From contig CAJJDN010000094.1 in assembly GCA_905182985.1 (NCBI GenBank), positions 293,474 through 357,473 of the forward strand: a stretch of DNA of 64,000 nucleotides, read 5' to 3'. The notes under the pieces are model-generated. The model searched no databases and was not told the DNA's origin. It saw nothing but the letters and a program-made list of their open reading frames with translations. Shown one piece after another: positions 13,518 through 26,931 of this stretch. The first letter of the stretch is position 1. Each line of letters starts with the position of its first letter. A program made the position numbers and the translations under genes. This DNA is from Paramecium sonneborni (lineage: Eukaryota > Ciliophora > Oligohymenophorea > Peniculida > Parameciidae).

Positions 13518-14929
13518 ATGGCATATCAATAGCCTTTTTACATGGCATCACCATAAAGACCTTAAGTTTAAAGTTAACCTTTTATTCCACCAACATAAGT
13601 ATAGGCAAGACCATAATACCCATCTGGAGGTTAATATCCTCCTTAAATACCATAGGTAGAATTTGAATTTATTTTGAATAATAATAGGGATATCGTCCTC
13701 CCCAAGTATATGGTTATCCTCAAACTTAGATAGTTAATAAACCTTTACCACCTTAAGGATAAAGGATCTCTTATGGTTAACCACCAATAGGATATGGAGG
13801 ATAATAAGTGCCAGCTCAAAATTATCCTCCATATTAATAAGGTCCAATCTATACTTCAAGTCCATAGAGACCACCACAACCACCAACAACTTAAGTATAA
13901 TATCCTTAGCAAACTGTAATAATATAAATCTATAATATAATTTAGACTGTTTAATAATATAGATAACAACCACCACCATCATCGTAGACATTACCACCAA
14001 GAACAATTTAAGGTTAACAATATACACCATAATAATATTAATAACCTTAAACATAATAAGTGACTCGTCCATATGTTCAACCTTAAGTCTAAGCACCAAT
14101 CTAATAATAATTAGCTTAACAACCTATGTAAAACAAAGTAGTTTAACCTCCATAATAATTATAATAATAATAAGTACCATCATAAGCCAAAACTTAACAA
14201 GTACCATAATACAGACCACCAGAATAATAACCATAACAACAATAATAATATAAACCATAATAATTATCATAAAAGGATGAAGATTTAGAAAAGAAGTTTT
14301 AAGATGCTATTGATAGAACTAGAGATTTAGTTTAAAGATATCAAAATCCATAATAATAAAATTAATATTAACCATCTAAATAATAATAATAATAATAATA
14401 ACAATAATAACCATAATATGAAAAGTAATCTATATCTTATATTATATTAGTCCTGAAAATAATGAATAAGATTAATAATTATAAGATTTAGCATTATAAT
14501 ATGAAGATGGATATATATATAGAGGATAAGGATATGAACCAGCTACAAGAGAAGGATTTGGTGTTTTAACTGATTAAAATGATAATGAAGTTTATAGTGG
14601 TTATTGGCATGAAAATTAATATCATGGTTAAGGCAAATTGATTAATTTTTAAGCTGAATAAATTGAAGGTCCTTTTGATTATTAAGATCTTAGTGGTATT
14701 GATAATGGTTGGTTAGGTTATGAAGGTATATTTTATATTTATTATTTTTATAGGTGAATTCTTTGAAGGTAAAATGCATGGATAAGGAACACTTTAATTA
14801 ACTAATGGTGAAAAATTTGAAGGTAAATTTAATGATGGAATGATTGATGGAGAAGGATAATACACAACTGTCAATGGATAAGTTATTAGAGGAGTATGGA
14901 AAGAAGGAATCTTGGCAAGTTATATGTGA
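13518..14929 (+). CDS. MORN-repeat protein with Pro/Gln/Tyr-rich N-terminus, 3 introns
   Basis: 441 residues after removing introns of 32, 26 and 28 nt (all GT...TAG; exon sum 1326 nt). Residues 1-270 are Pro/Gln/Tyr-rich low complexity (e.g. PPQPPTTQVQYPQQTVII). From about residue 300 there are MORN motifs: VYSGYWHENQYHGQGKLINF, EFFEGKMHGQGTLQLTNG, EKFEGKFNDGMIDGEGQYTT and a final VIRGVWKEG. MORN repeats bind lipids or act as rigid membrane-cytoskeleton spacers; here a cortical or membrane-linked role is inferred. A separate open frame without a start follows the stop (see findings). Confidence 0.85.
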
Positions 14930-15434
14930 TCCCATTAAAATATACATATATCATATTTCTATATCATTTTAATTTTATTATTATTATTATTGTTGTTTTA
15001 CTAAAAAATCATCAACTCATCAAAAAATTACCTAAATTCAAATTCATCATTAATCATTCAATCAATCTATTAATCAAGAATTTCATCATTTATTTATTAC
15101 TACACCACCATAACTACCTAAAAAACATATTATTAACACTCCTATTTAATTAAATTTGTTACCTTAAACAACCAAATCTTAATCCAAAATTAAAGATCAC
15201 CAATTAATTTTACCTATTAAAAACATTAATCATAAATCACTTAATCCATTTTTTAAATTTCAAACCTACTAATTAATAGATATTAATCCTCATACTTAAT
15301 TTCTTGCTGTCAAAGAATCTTACACCTTACTCATTAATAAATTAATTGATTGATTGATTTCATTTTTTATCTTTCATTCAAATTATTTTATAGAAATATG
15401 TATTTTCTGTGTTAATAAACAAAAAAATATCAAT
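14930..15434. other. Spacer with an orphan + strand open frame
   Basis: Convergent spacer between the MORN gene and a kinase gene. The + strand is open in one frame up to TGA at 15351-15353 and its last 80 codons look protein-like (PQTTKSQSKIKDHQ..., FLAVKESYTLLINKLID), but there is no ATG in that frame, so no gene is called. Confidence 0.4.
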
Positions 15435-16942
15435 TCATTTCGAAAACTTTCTATTCTGACATCCATATTCTAAAAATCTTGTCTCTAATCTACATTGTAA
15501 TACTTCATCTGATCTTTTCTCATCTAACTATAATTCTTATTATTCTATATTTATTCTTGGTGAATTATCCTATGAATTTTCTATTGCAAATAAAAAACTG
15601 CTTCTTCCACTTAATTTCTACTTACTTCGAATCATAAAATCACTTATCTTAAAATCATTCTTATTATTATAGTTAAAATACACATGATTCATATTATTAT
15701 TGTTATTAATAGTATTTCCATTTTATATTGGATTTAAATATAATGGACTTGTATTCTTATAAGGATTAAAAATATCACTTAATTAGAGACAAGTTGCAAT
15801 TTTAAAATCACGTAATTTTGATTTCTTCTTTGATATTTCAGTATCATCCATTGTTTTATCATATTAGTTTGTTTTCATTGAAATCCATGGATGTAATAAA
15901 AACTCTTCTGCTGATAATCTTTTTTTTGGATTCTTGCTTAGTGTACGTTTTAATAAATCTTATTACAAATAATGTAGATCTAAAAATTCTTATTATCTCC
16001 ATGGATTATAATTTGGATTTGTAATTGTTTCAATTGTATCTATAATTGTATCAGCCAAATATGGAAATTTATGACATAATAATTAATACAAAATGATTCC
16101 ACATGACCAAATATCGACTATAAATTAAAATTTAATTAATTACTTTTTTCATTATAAATTCCACATAGAAAGATTTCTGGTGCTTAAAATAATATTGTAC
16201 CAGTTCTTGTCCACATTTCATGAATAATAATCCCATTCTTATTTTTCTTAAAATACTACTTTGACACACCAAAATCTATTATTTTTATTTCAGTTTAATC
16301 TCCAAGCTTTACTAAAATATTGTCTGGCTTTATATCTCTATGACAAATTCCTTTATTATGTATAGATTTTAAAGAAATTGCTAAACTTCTTATAATTTCT
16401 CTAATTTATTTAATTGTCAATTAATTTTTTTGAACATAGTATTCTAAACTCTTCCATTCACAATATTCCATTACCAAATATGCAACTTTTTCATTTTCAT
16501 CTATAAATAAATCAAAAACTTAAATAATCTATGATAAGCTATTCAATTCTCTGTTTATATTGAATGTCTAAGTAATAGTGTTTATTAATTCAGGATCATC
16601 AGCATTGGGTATAATTTTTACTGCATATTTTGTTGGAATATGGCCAAAATTCAAAAGTTTGCTTGACTAAGTTTTTTTATAACAAACTTTAACAATTCCA
16701 TTTGAGCCTTAACCGATGATGGAACCAATTTAGTATAAATCATGAAAACGATTCTAAATAAAAGGCTTTTATTTTTAGTCTGCTTTAGCTTAGGATTAAA
16801 TATTTAATTAAGTATTGCTTGTTGATCTTTTAACAATTCTAGCATTATCTATATTTTTGTTTATTATTTCTTTTTTAGTAAATAGAGATTACTTAATTTT
16901 GGATCTCATTTCATTCAATTATTTATCTCTATTTATTTTCAT
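15435..16942 (-). CDS. Ser/Thr protein kinase, CAMK-like, 1 intron
   Basis: 493 residues after one 26-nt intron (GT...TAG) between the APE region and DIWSCG; exon sum 1482 nt. Kinase landmarks, in order: glycine loop IIGQGSNGIVKV, VAIK-type lysine in KYAVKIIP, hinge YLVMEYCEW, catalytic loop ICHRDIKPDNILV, metal-binding DFG in IIDFGVSK, activation segment ending FQAPEIF, DIWSCGIILYQLL, and the C-lobe Arg in NPKKRLSAEEFLLHPW. All catalytic residues are present, so it should be active. The 150-residue tail is Ser/Asn-rich without EF-hands, so it is not a CDPK. The fold and HPW motif suit the CAMK group. Substrate unknown. Confidence 0.9.
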
Positions 16943-17042
16943 TATAAAATATATTTTATAAATCAAAAGATAATACTAAATATATATATTAAATAATTTT
17001 AAAATGAATAATGATAATTCTACAACACAAATATAAATCATT

Positions 17043-18417
17043 TCATTTTTTATTTCCTTTATTTATTTACAATTATTTCACACTTTAAATAAAATTAAAA
17101 TCTTCCTCTACCTCGAATTCGTCAATTTTGAAATTAAAATTGTCTTCAAAGAAAGTAAAGAAAGAATGTTTTGAAATTTTTGATCGATATGATGGTTTAA
17201 AGATTTTTGATGCTAAATATTCTTTAGAGGTTTTTCTTTTCTATGGATTCTTTTGAAGCATTGATTTCATAATTTCAACAATATTCTTGTCTTAATTAGT
17301 ATTTGGAATTTAATATTTTCCAGCAATATTATTTGATAATATATTTTTTTAATCTTTGCCAAATGGGTTTTCATTAAATAACCTAAATTAGCTTTACTAT
17401 GCTTACATATAGTATAAAAGAACTCCCAATTAGTAAATATTAGCTTATGTAGATACAGCAGAATTGATTTGATATTACTCTGGAGGAACAAACCCTATTG
17501 AATTTCCTTTTCTAAAATTAGAATTGATAATACATTAATGATCTGTTCTAGGTTTCAAAGATAGAATGAGAAAAATTACACAGAAATATACAATTAAATT
17601 CTTATGAATAAAATAGATTGTCTAAAGTAATTCCATTATGAATTATTTTTAGTTCATCAAATATGTTTAAGACTAAATTTTGATTATTCATTACCTGTAA
17701 GTAGTTATTCTAGGATTTCAATTATAAACGAAACGGGAGGATTCTTATATTTCTTTAATATTTATCTTAACGAAATTTAAGTTGAACATTAATATATTAT
17801 TGAATAACATTCCCCATCAAAGGTAAGTTAGTCAATTTTCAAGATATAAGGACATCGTTAAATATTTAACAATTAGATAATACGTATCTCTTCAGGTACT
17901 TTCTCCCATCCAAAATGAGTGATACTTGAATTGGATATATCTTAAGAATCTATTTAATTAATTCTTTTTTCAATATATTTTTTACCATTAAGTCTATTTA
18001 TTATTGTCGATAACTAGAAATAAAACTTATAAATACTTGATGTGTGGACATTGTTTCATTTATAGTATCCAAAGTGTAAATGTCATTCCTTTTGAAAATA
18101 AATTTTCCTGCAGAATATTCATACATAGAATCTAATTAATTTTAAGTTCCAAAAACTTTGAATAACTATCCATGAAAATCTATTTCAAAATACAGATTTT
18201 CCTCACTATTGTTTTTTTTATAAGGACTCCAATCAAATATCACACCATCATCACAAAAATCAATATTTAATATCAATGAATGATCAGAAGCCTTCTTAAT
18301 CAATGTTATTCTTACAATCATCTTCAAACCATTTCCTTATGGAACCAATATGATAGACTATATGTTACCCTTCTAGAATTTTAATCCTTCAATTAGAAAT
18401 ACATCGTTTTCATTCAT
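17043..18417 (-). CDS. Probable pseudokinase with N-terminal PH-like domain, 3 introns
   Basis: 435 residues after introns of 23, 22 and 22 nt (all TAG; exon sum 1308 nt). Residues 1-115 (MNENDVFLIEGLKFQKGN...) have the beta-rich look of a PH domain. A kinase fold follows: a lysine in GKKYIEKRI, hinge-like CYSIIYQCS, then IIHNGITLDNLF where HRDxKxxN is expected, CNFSH where DFG is expected, and a clear APE-like VPPEQY and QLGVLLYYM. So the catalytic Asp and Lys of HRDxK and the Asp and Gly of DFG are all replaced, while the fold is kept. It lies next to, and in the same direction as, an active-looking kinase. A scaffold or regulatory role is inferred. Confidence 0.8.
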
Positions 18418-19408
18418 TTGATCTGTATAATATAAGATTTAGTTGTTTTATAAAATAAATAATAAAATCTTCCCTTTTTCTATAAAGGATTAAAACTCAA
18501 TCATTCATGAGTAAAATCAGTTTAGAAAGATTGAAAAATTAAAAAATTAATCATTTATTAAACTTTCAAACTCATGTTATAACAAATCTATAATCCTTTA
18601 GTATAAGATCATCTATAAATAATTATTAATTTCAGTGATTTTCCACTCCTCTCTCAATAAATAATTATTAAACCTTATTAATCATAGTGAATTTTAAATT
18701 TATAAATACCATATTTCAAATCACAATTTAATTTTTGTTTCTATTTAGATATTAATAATTTAATCAACATCCTTTTTTTATTATAAAGACATTGTATAAC
18801 ATTAAATATAATCATCAAGAACCTATTATATATAATTTAAATACTTAACTAGTGATTTAGAGTTTTTAGTAAAATTTCTAGATGAATTTTTTACTTTTGT
18901 ATTTTATAATACCTCATTCAAAGTCAACTAAGATTATGAATTTCTAACTCAAATACCCTATTTCTTTTAATTTTGTTCAATATTGTTAATTTTTATAATT
19001 CAAAAAAATCAACAAAATGGGAATTTTTTAAGTCATATTAATCAATCTTCGAAAATCGTTATTCTGATAAAATTATATATTTTGGTAATGTACCTCATTA
19101 TATATAAATGAGTAAAAAGAATTGACTTTTTTTAGAGTGAATTTATTTATATTTAAGGAAATAGAAATTCTAAATAATTCTTATGATTTTTCAAGAATTT
19201 TTATATTATAATTATTTTCTTTTGTATATTATTTATTTATTAGATTAACCAAAAAATAGTATTATAAATGATATTCATTTTAGAAAATGTTATTGAATAA
19301 AAATAGCATAATTTTTAAGATTATAGAAATATAAAAATTTTCTCTATTAATTAAAATTTATTTTTAATAGCATAGAATACTAAAAAATATACATAATTTA
19401 ATTAATTA
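18418..19408. other. Divergent intergenic spacer, no gene supported
   Basis: Between the pseudokinase and the AlbA_2 protein. Several long open frames occur (TGA is the only stop, so these arise by chance), the best being a minus-strand helical stretch at about 18730-18960, but none has both a start and a supporting splice model. The 3' end from 19348 belongs to the duplicated gap-flanking block. Confidence 0.4.
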
Positions 19409-19876
19409 ATGAATCAACCTCCCTATCCACCCCCAAATTATCCACCACAACCAGGATAAACTTAGTTAAATTATCCTCCATAACCAGGATATCCAACATA
19501 ACCATAACCAGGATATTAACCATAAGGTGGTTATCCTCCTTAGACTGGATATCCATCATCATAATAAGGATATCCACCTCAATAAGGATATCCACCATCA
19601 TAATAAGGATATCCATCATCATAATAAGGATATCCACCGTAATAAGGATATCCACCATAATAAGGATATCCACCATCATAATAAGGATATCCAACTTAAT
19701 AGGGATATCCAACTTAATAAGGATATCCAAGTTAATAAGGATATCCACCATAATAATATTTAAGATGTAAAAAAATATTTTAAATTAATCAGAGGTGTAA
19801 TTTGTTGTCAATGCTTGGGCTTTTTTTACTAACTTCCCAGTTACAATAACAATAGATGATAATCAATATGTTGATA
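19348..19876. repeat. Copy 1 of a 529-nt block flanking the assembly gap
   Basis: Matches 20478-21006 base for base at every position compared, offset 1130. It ends exactly where the N run begins, and copy 2 begins exactly where the N run ends. That geometry indicates two contig ends covering the same locus that were not merged, rather than a biological tandem duplication. Confidence 0.9.
19409..19876 (+). CDS. Partial duplicate of the GYPPQQ/AlbA_2 gene, cut by gap
   Basis: Same start and 5' coding sequence as the gene at 20539-21747, including its first 26-nt intron, then interrupted by the N gap. Very likely an assembly copy of that gene, not a second gene. Confidence 0.7.
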
Positions 19877-20477
19877 NNNNNNNNNNNNNNNNNNNNNNNN
19901 NNNNNNNNNNNNNNNNNNNNNNNNNNNNNNNNNNNNNNNNNNNNNNNNNNNNNNNNNNNNNNNNNNNNNNNNNNNNNNNNNNNNNNNNNNNNNNNNNNNN
20001 NNNNNNNNNNNNNNNNNNNNNNNNNNNNNNNNNNNNNNNNNNNNNNNNNNNNNNNNNNNNNNNNNNNNNNNNNNNNNNNNNNNNNNNNNNNNNNNNNNNN
20101 NNNNNNNNNNNNNNNNNNNNNNNNNNNNNNNNNNNNNNNNNNNNNNNNNNNNNNNNNNNNNNNNNNNNNNNNNNNNNNNNNNNNNNNNNNNNNNNNNNNN
20201 NNNNNNNNNNNNNNNNNNNNNNNNNNNNNNNNNNNNNNNNNNNNNNNNNNNNNNNNNNNNNNNNNNNNNNNNNNNNNNNNNNNNNNNNNNNNNNNNNNNN
20301 NNNNNNNNNNNNNNNNNNNNNNNNNNNNNNNNNNNNNNNNNNNNNNNNNNNNNNNNNNNNNNNNNNNNNNNNNNNNNNNNNNNNNNNNNNNNNNNNNNNN
20401 NNNNNNNNNNNNNNNNNNNNNNNNNNNNNNNNNNNNNNNNNNNNNNNNNNNNNNNNNNNNNNNNNNNNNNNNNNNNN
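19877..20477. other. Assembly gap (601 N)
   Basis: Run of N. The duplicated flanks suggest the gap may contain no real sequence. Confidence 0.99.
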
Positions 20478-21006
20478 TAATTAAAATTTATTTTTAATAG
20501 CATAGAATACTAAAAAATATACATAATTTAATTAATTAATGAATCAACCTCCCTATCCACCCCCAAATTATCCACCACAACCAGGATAAACTTAGTTAAA
20601 TTATCCTCCATAACCAGGATATCCAACATAACCATAACCAGGATATTAACCATAAGGTGGTTATCCTCCTTAGACTGGATATCCATCATCATAATAAGGA
20701 TATCCACCTCAATAAGGATATCCACCATCATAATAAGGATATCCATCATCATAATAAGGATATCCACCGTAATAAGGATATCCACCATAATAAGGATATC
20801 CACCATCATAATAAGGATATCCAACTTAATAGGGATATCCAACTTAATAAGGATATCCAAGTTAATAAGGATATCCACCATAATAATATTTAAGATGTAA
20901 AAAAATATTTTAAATTAATCAGAGGTGTAATTTGTTGTCAATGCTTGGGCTTTTTTTACTAACTTCCCAGTTACAATAACAATAGATGATAATCAATATG
21001 TTGATA
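20478..21006. repeat. Copy 2 of the 529-nt gap-flanking block
   Basis: Starts immediately after the N run and repeats 19348-19876. This copy continues into the full-length gene. Confidence 0.9.
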
Positions 21007-21747
21007 CTTTAGTTAGAAATGCTTGCTCATAAGCATAAATAAATTACAATGCTGTAAAAGGATTAAAAATCAAACCAGGTTAATCTAGAAACTAAAATGT
21101 CAAGGTTAATTATTTATATTAATTTTAGGCTGAAATTATTCCTCCAAATTTAACGATAGCTTAAGTTGCTTATTAACATTAAAAAGGAAATGAAAAAATA
21201 TAAGTTTAATTAGACTTGATGCCATAAATAGGTTAACTTATAAAACCATCTCCTAAAATAACTGGTTTTGATTATCCAACTATAGATCATTTAAAATAAA
21301 ATCCAAGAGCTCTTGGAGAAACAGTATGTGCTATGTTGAATAGTGAAGGTGGAATATGTTTAATTGGATTAGGTTAAGATATGAAAATTAAAGGAGTAAT
21401 GGTACCAAATACAAAATAAGAAATCTCATAAACTATTATTTCCTTACTTAAAGATCATATCTATCCTCCTGGATTTTAATCATTAATTAAAGTATTTGAT
21501 TCAATCATTCTAATAGACTAAAATACATCCCATTATTGATTAAAATGGTAATAAAACTCACTTATCTGGACTTATTGTTTAAGTAAATAGATGTACTAAA
21601 CCAGATATTGCCTTTACACATGATTATGTTTTTTTCTACAGAAAGGGAAATGCTAATGAAAGAGCATATCCACATGAAATAACTAATATTCTAAGATAGA
21701 AAAAAGGAAAAAATGCTAAATAGTTTGTTTTATCATTTAATATTTGA
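20539..21747 (+). CDS. AlbA_2 (Schlafen-type) domain protein with GYPPQQ repeats
   Basis: About 385 residues. Residues 1-115 are Pro/Tyr/Gln-rich, with some ten GYPPQQ / GYPSSQQ / GYPTQQ units like the N-terminal tails of annexin- or Sec31-type proteins. A 26-nt intron ending CAG precedes the folded part. Residues 225-380 look like an AlbA_2/Schlafen-family domain: ENPRALGETVCAMLNSEGG type core (here ALGETVCAMLNSEGGICLIG), then IKGVMVPN, IYPPGF and a C-terminal HDYVFFYRKGN. In that family the E...N.GG.ILIG core binds nucleic acid or nucleotide. A second intron of 25 nt ends TAG; a 24-nt segment near 21115-21138 may be a further in-frame intron. Stop at 21745. Confidence 0.75.
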
Positions 21748-21988
21748 TCTATTGATTGATCCTATTTTATATTAATATTATTTCTAATCAATATTATTTT
21801 GTTTCTTTAATAATTATTGAATTTTATCACTTTTTATTATTAATTTAAATTATAATTGGATGTATCCATATTTCTGATTATTTTAACTGTCGACAATAAT
21901 TAAATGACAAATAACATGACGTACTAAAAATTTAATTACGCACAATATAAAAGATTTAATAATTTTAGGTCAGTATTTATTTATTTTA

Positions 21989-23678
<1,690 letters not shown>

Positions 23679-23735
23679 GCATATTATTAAGTCGTTTTTA
23701 ATATAAATCGTTTTTCATTATTAAGTTTATAAGAA

Positions 23736-24881
23736 ATGAAATACATAGTGATTGTTTTGTTGGCCTTAGCAGCTACAAGCACAGCATCAAAAACTTAAGA
23801 CTAAATTTTAGCTCTATTATAAGTAAATATTAATATAAAAGTATTAGACAGGTACAAAAGCAAGTGATGCTATTGACACAGTATTTGGATTGTTGAATGA
23901 TTTGAAATAATCAAATATTGATGCATAATTTGCAGCTGATCAAAAGAATGAAACAGATGAATGGGTTGGTGCATAGTAATAATATATTGGAAATATTTAG
24001 AACAATTGAATCATTCACCAAAATCAAAGCATTGAACTAAAAGTTATTCCAATAAGCAGTTGAGAATAGAGCTGAATATGAAAGTGTTTTATAACAAACC
24101 AAAAACTATTTGGCATGGAATGAAGCCAGAAGAGATACTATTGCTGCTAAAATTGAAACACTCTAAGACAACTAATGTTTCAGTAATTAGTTATTTGTCA
24201 AATCAATTAAACATAACTAAGAAGCTCTTGAAGTTATCAAGCTTTTGAAACAAGATGTTGCTGGATATATAGTTAATGGAGATTCATTTGAATTTACATA
24301 AGTTTAAGCTTAATCTGTTGCTGAGAAATTGAAATAATACAGTAATTTGTTCTAAGAACATTAAATCAAATCATTCTTAGCCTTAGCATAAGAATAATAA
24401 GTAGATATTACATATTAATATTAATAGGAATAATCATCAGGAAATGGATCAACCTTAGCTGAAAGAGTCTTGGCTGTATTAGAAGGATTACATGCTGAAT
24501 TAGAAGCCTCATTAGAAAATTTGAAATAAAATGAAATTAATGCTTCATGGGAATTAGCTGGTTGGGTTTCATTATCTGAAGCTGAAATTGCCTCTTTGGA
24601 AGTTGAATTTGAAAGAAAATAAGTATTTGCTGATAGAACTGCTACTGTATTCATACATTTTTATTAATCTATAGTAAATCTAAGCTGCATTTGCCCAATA
24701 AGCTAAATCTAAGATCATTTTATAAGAATCATAAGATGCTTTAGATCAAGCATAATCAGATTTAGAAGCTAAGAGAGCTGACTATGAAGAAGCAAAAGCT
24801 AAAAGAAATGAAGAAAATGCTATCTTGGATGAAGTAATCATCATGTTCAAGAAATAAGTTGCTTCATGGTCTGGAAGATGA
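23736..24881 (+). CDS. Trichocyst matrix protein (TMP family), 3 introns
   Basis: 355 residues after introns of 25, 25 and 28 nt (all GT...TAG; exon sum 1068 nt). A clear signal peptide (MKYIVIVLLALAATSTAS) is followed by acidic, Ala/Gln/Glu-rich helical segments, ending VASWSGR. These features, with the coiled-coil blocks DAIDTVFGLLNDLKQSNIDA, LAERVLAVLEGLHAELEAS and NASWELAGWVSLSEAEIASL, are those of Paramecium trichocyst matrix proteins. The precursors are cleaved into small acidic peptides that crystallise in the trichocyst and expand on exocytosis. Higher GC and regular codon use suggest strong expression. Confidence 0.92.
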
Positions 24882-25197
24882 TATCTTTGATAGATATACA
24901 TTATGTCATTTATTAACCAACATCATATTAGTTCTCACCTTTTTATATTGTATTTATAGTCGATTCTGTATTTAGCCATCGATTTTTTTTCTCATTCAAT
25001 CTCTTCTATTGACTCTTTATTAAACTTCTCTTTAAAGGAAATAGTCTAGATATCATCCAATCATTCACCAAAAAATAACTTGGTAATGAACTAACATTCA
25101 TTAAAATAAATTTCTTAAAAGGGTTTGACATATTTAGCTTCTTCCTGTTGATAATAACAATACTAAAATTGTATATAAGAGAAGAATTCTTCTCCAT
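24847..25197 (-). CDS. Possible small protein, overlapping TMP 3' end antisense
   Basis: A 117-codon frame starting MEKNSSLIYNFSIVIINRKK. The first 80 residues look protein-like (NPFKKFILMNVSSLPSYFLV, then basic), but the frame runs 35 nt into the antisense of the trichocyst gene before TGA, which is unusual. It may have an unseen intron or be chance. No family recognised. Confidence 0.35.
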
Positions 25198-25756
25198 ATT
25201 AAAATACTAAAGAAAAAATTACACAAATAATAATTCTCATCAACTAGAATATGATTAGATTTTTATCATACGACCGTAAAAATGTGTTAAAATACGACAA
25301 AGAAAGAATTTAGAAGATCTAATATAATAAACTTACTTATTACAGAACGAATATGAAATTTACAAGAGAATCTTTATAATAATTGAATATTTTAATTTTT
25401 TAATTTTTGTTTATGATATTACTCAATCATTTTAAGAGTTTTTGAAATGTAGTAAATTGCACTTTGCCTGCTTTTTAATAATTTTAAATAAATTTCTTAT
25501 CATTGGATGCTATATAATGATTTTATGAAATAAATGCATTGATTATTATAAATATCTTAGTATATTAATTTAGTTTTTTATATAATTTATTATAAAAATA
25601 CGTAATAATGATAATTAATATTATTTTATAATAAAAATAATAATAGTGAATATTATTTAATAATAAAAATAATTATTATAAAAAAAATATATATATCTAA
25701 TTTAAGTATTTAAGGATTAATTAAATCTAATAAAATAAATTATTTATTTATTTAAG
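25198..25756. other. Spacer upstream of isocitrate dehydrogenase
   Basis: AT-rich, no supported gene. Holds the promoter of the IDH gene; the last 150 nt are almost pure A/T. Confidence 0.5.
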
Positions 25757-26880
25757 ATGAATATAATAAGAAAAGCATCAAGTACAATATTGAGACCATA
25801 ATTTAATTATTAAAAAGTGATTTTATTTCCTGGAGATGGAATAGGTCCTGAAATCTCAAAAGCTGTAATAGATATATTTGATGCTGCAAAAGTACCAATA
25901 GAATGGGAATTTCATGAGATTCACAAAAAAAGAGTGACTGATCAAGGGGATTTGATAACAGAGGAAACATTGAAATAAGTAAAAGCATTGAAATATGCAT
26001 TGAAAGGTATGATAAATTGAATATTTTGTAGGACCATTTGAGACTCCAATAGGAAAAGGATATAGATCTATAAATGTAACATTAAGAAAGAGATTATAAT
26101 TATTTGCAAATGTTAGACCATGCAAATCAATAAAAGGAGTAATGACACCATATCCAGGAGTGGATGTAGTAACTATTAGAGAAAACACAGAAGGTGAATA
26201 TAGTGGTTTAGAACATGAAGTTGTTCCTGGAGTAGTAGAAAATCTTAAAATAGTTTCATATAATGCTTGTTAGAATATTGCTTAATATGCATTTGAATAT
26301 GCAAGAGCAAATAGTAATTTAATTTATATTAATTCTAGATAGAAAATAAGTTGTAGCATGTCATAAAGCAGGTGTTATGAAATAAGGAGATGGATTATTT
26401 TTAAAAGTTTGTGATGATGTTGCAAAGAATTATCCAGAAATTGAATTTAGTGAAGAATAAATTGACACTATGGCTTTTAAATTAGCAAATGATCCAACTA
26501 AAATAGATGTTATGGTCATGCCTAATTTATATGGTGATATTGTATCAGATCTTTGTGCTGGTTTAATTGGAGGCTTAGGTTTAACAGCATCGGGAAATAT
26601 TGGAAAAGATTGTGAAGTTTATGAAGCTGTTCATGGAACTGCACCAGATATTGCTGGTAAGAACCTTGCTAATCCTACTGCATTACTATTATCAGGAATT
26701 ATGGTATTTCTATTATATTTATAAATTTAGATGTTAAAAGCAATGAGATTAAATGATTATGCAAACAGAATTGAAAATGCTACATATTCAGTGTTAGAAG
26801 AAGGCAAATTTTTGACTGGAGATCTTGGTGGCAAAAGCACAACCTCTGATTACACCAAAGCTATTATTGATAAATTGTGA
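25757..26880 (+). CDS. NAD-dependent isocitrate dehydrogenase subunit, mitochondrial, 3 introns
   Basis: 348 residues after introns of 25, 25 and 27 nt (all TAG; exon sum 1047 nt). The N-terminus [15 protein letters not shown] is a basic, Ser-containing presequence suited to mitochondrial import. Family motifs are all there: [46 protein letters not shown], the substrate-binding [16 protein letters not shown], the lysine/Tyr region, [22 protein letters not shown] with metal-binding Asp residues, and [20 protein letters not shown] for cofactor binding. Length fits the IDH3 alpha-type catalytic subunit of the TCA cycle, converting isocitrate to 2-oxoglutarate. The presence of the full catalytic set argues for alpha over the regulatory subunits. 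Confidence 0.93.
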
Positions 26881-26931
26881 TCTATGTATATCTAAATACA
26901 TTTTTATTATTCCATTAATATTTTTAAAACA

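Noticed and set aside
18500..19111. Very long + strand open frame upstream of the AlbA_2 gene
   Set aside because: No in-frame ATG except near its end, composition is hydrophobic and low-complexity, and an overlapping minus-strand frame looks equally good. With one stop codon in AT-rich DNA such frames are expected by chance.
19398..19763. Standard-code frames on both strands over the GYPPQQ repeat
   Set aside because: Shadows of the tandem repeat in other frames; the real product reads in the ciliate code from 19409 and 20539.
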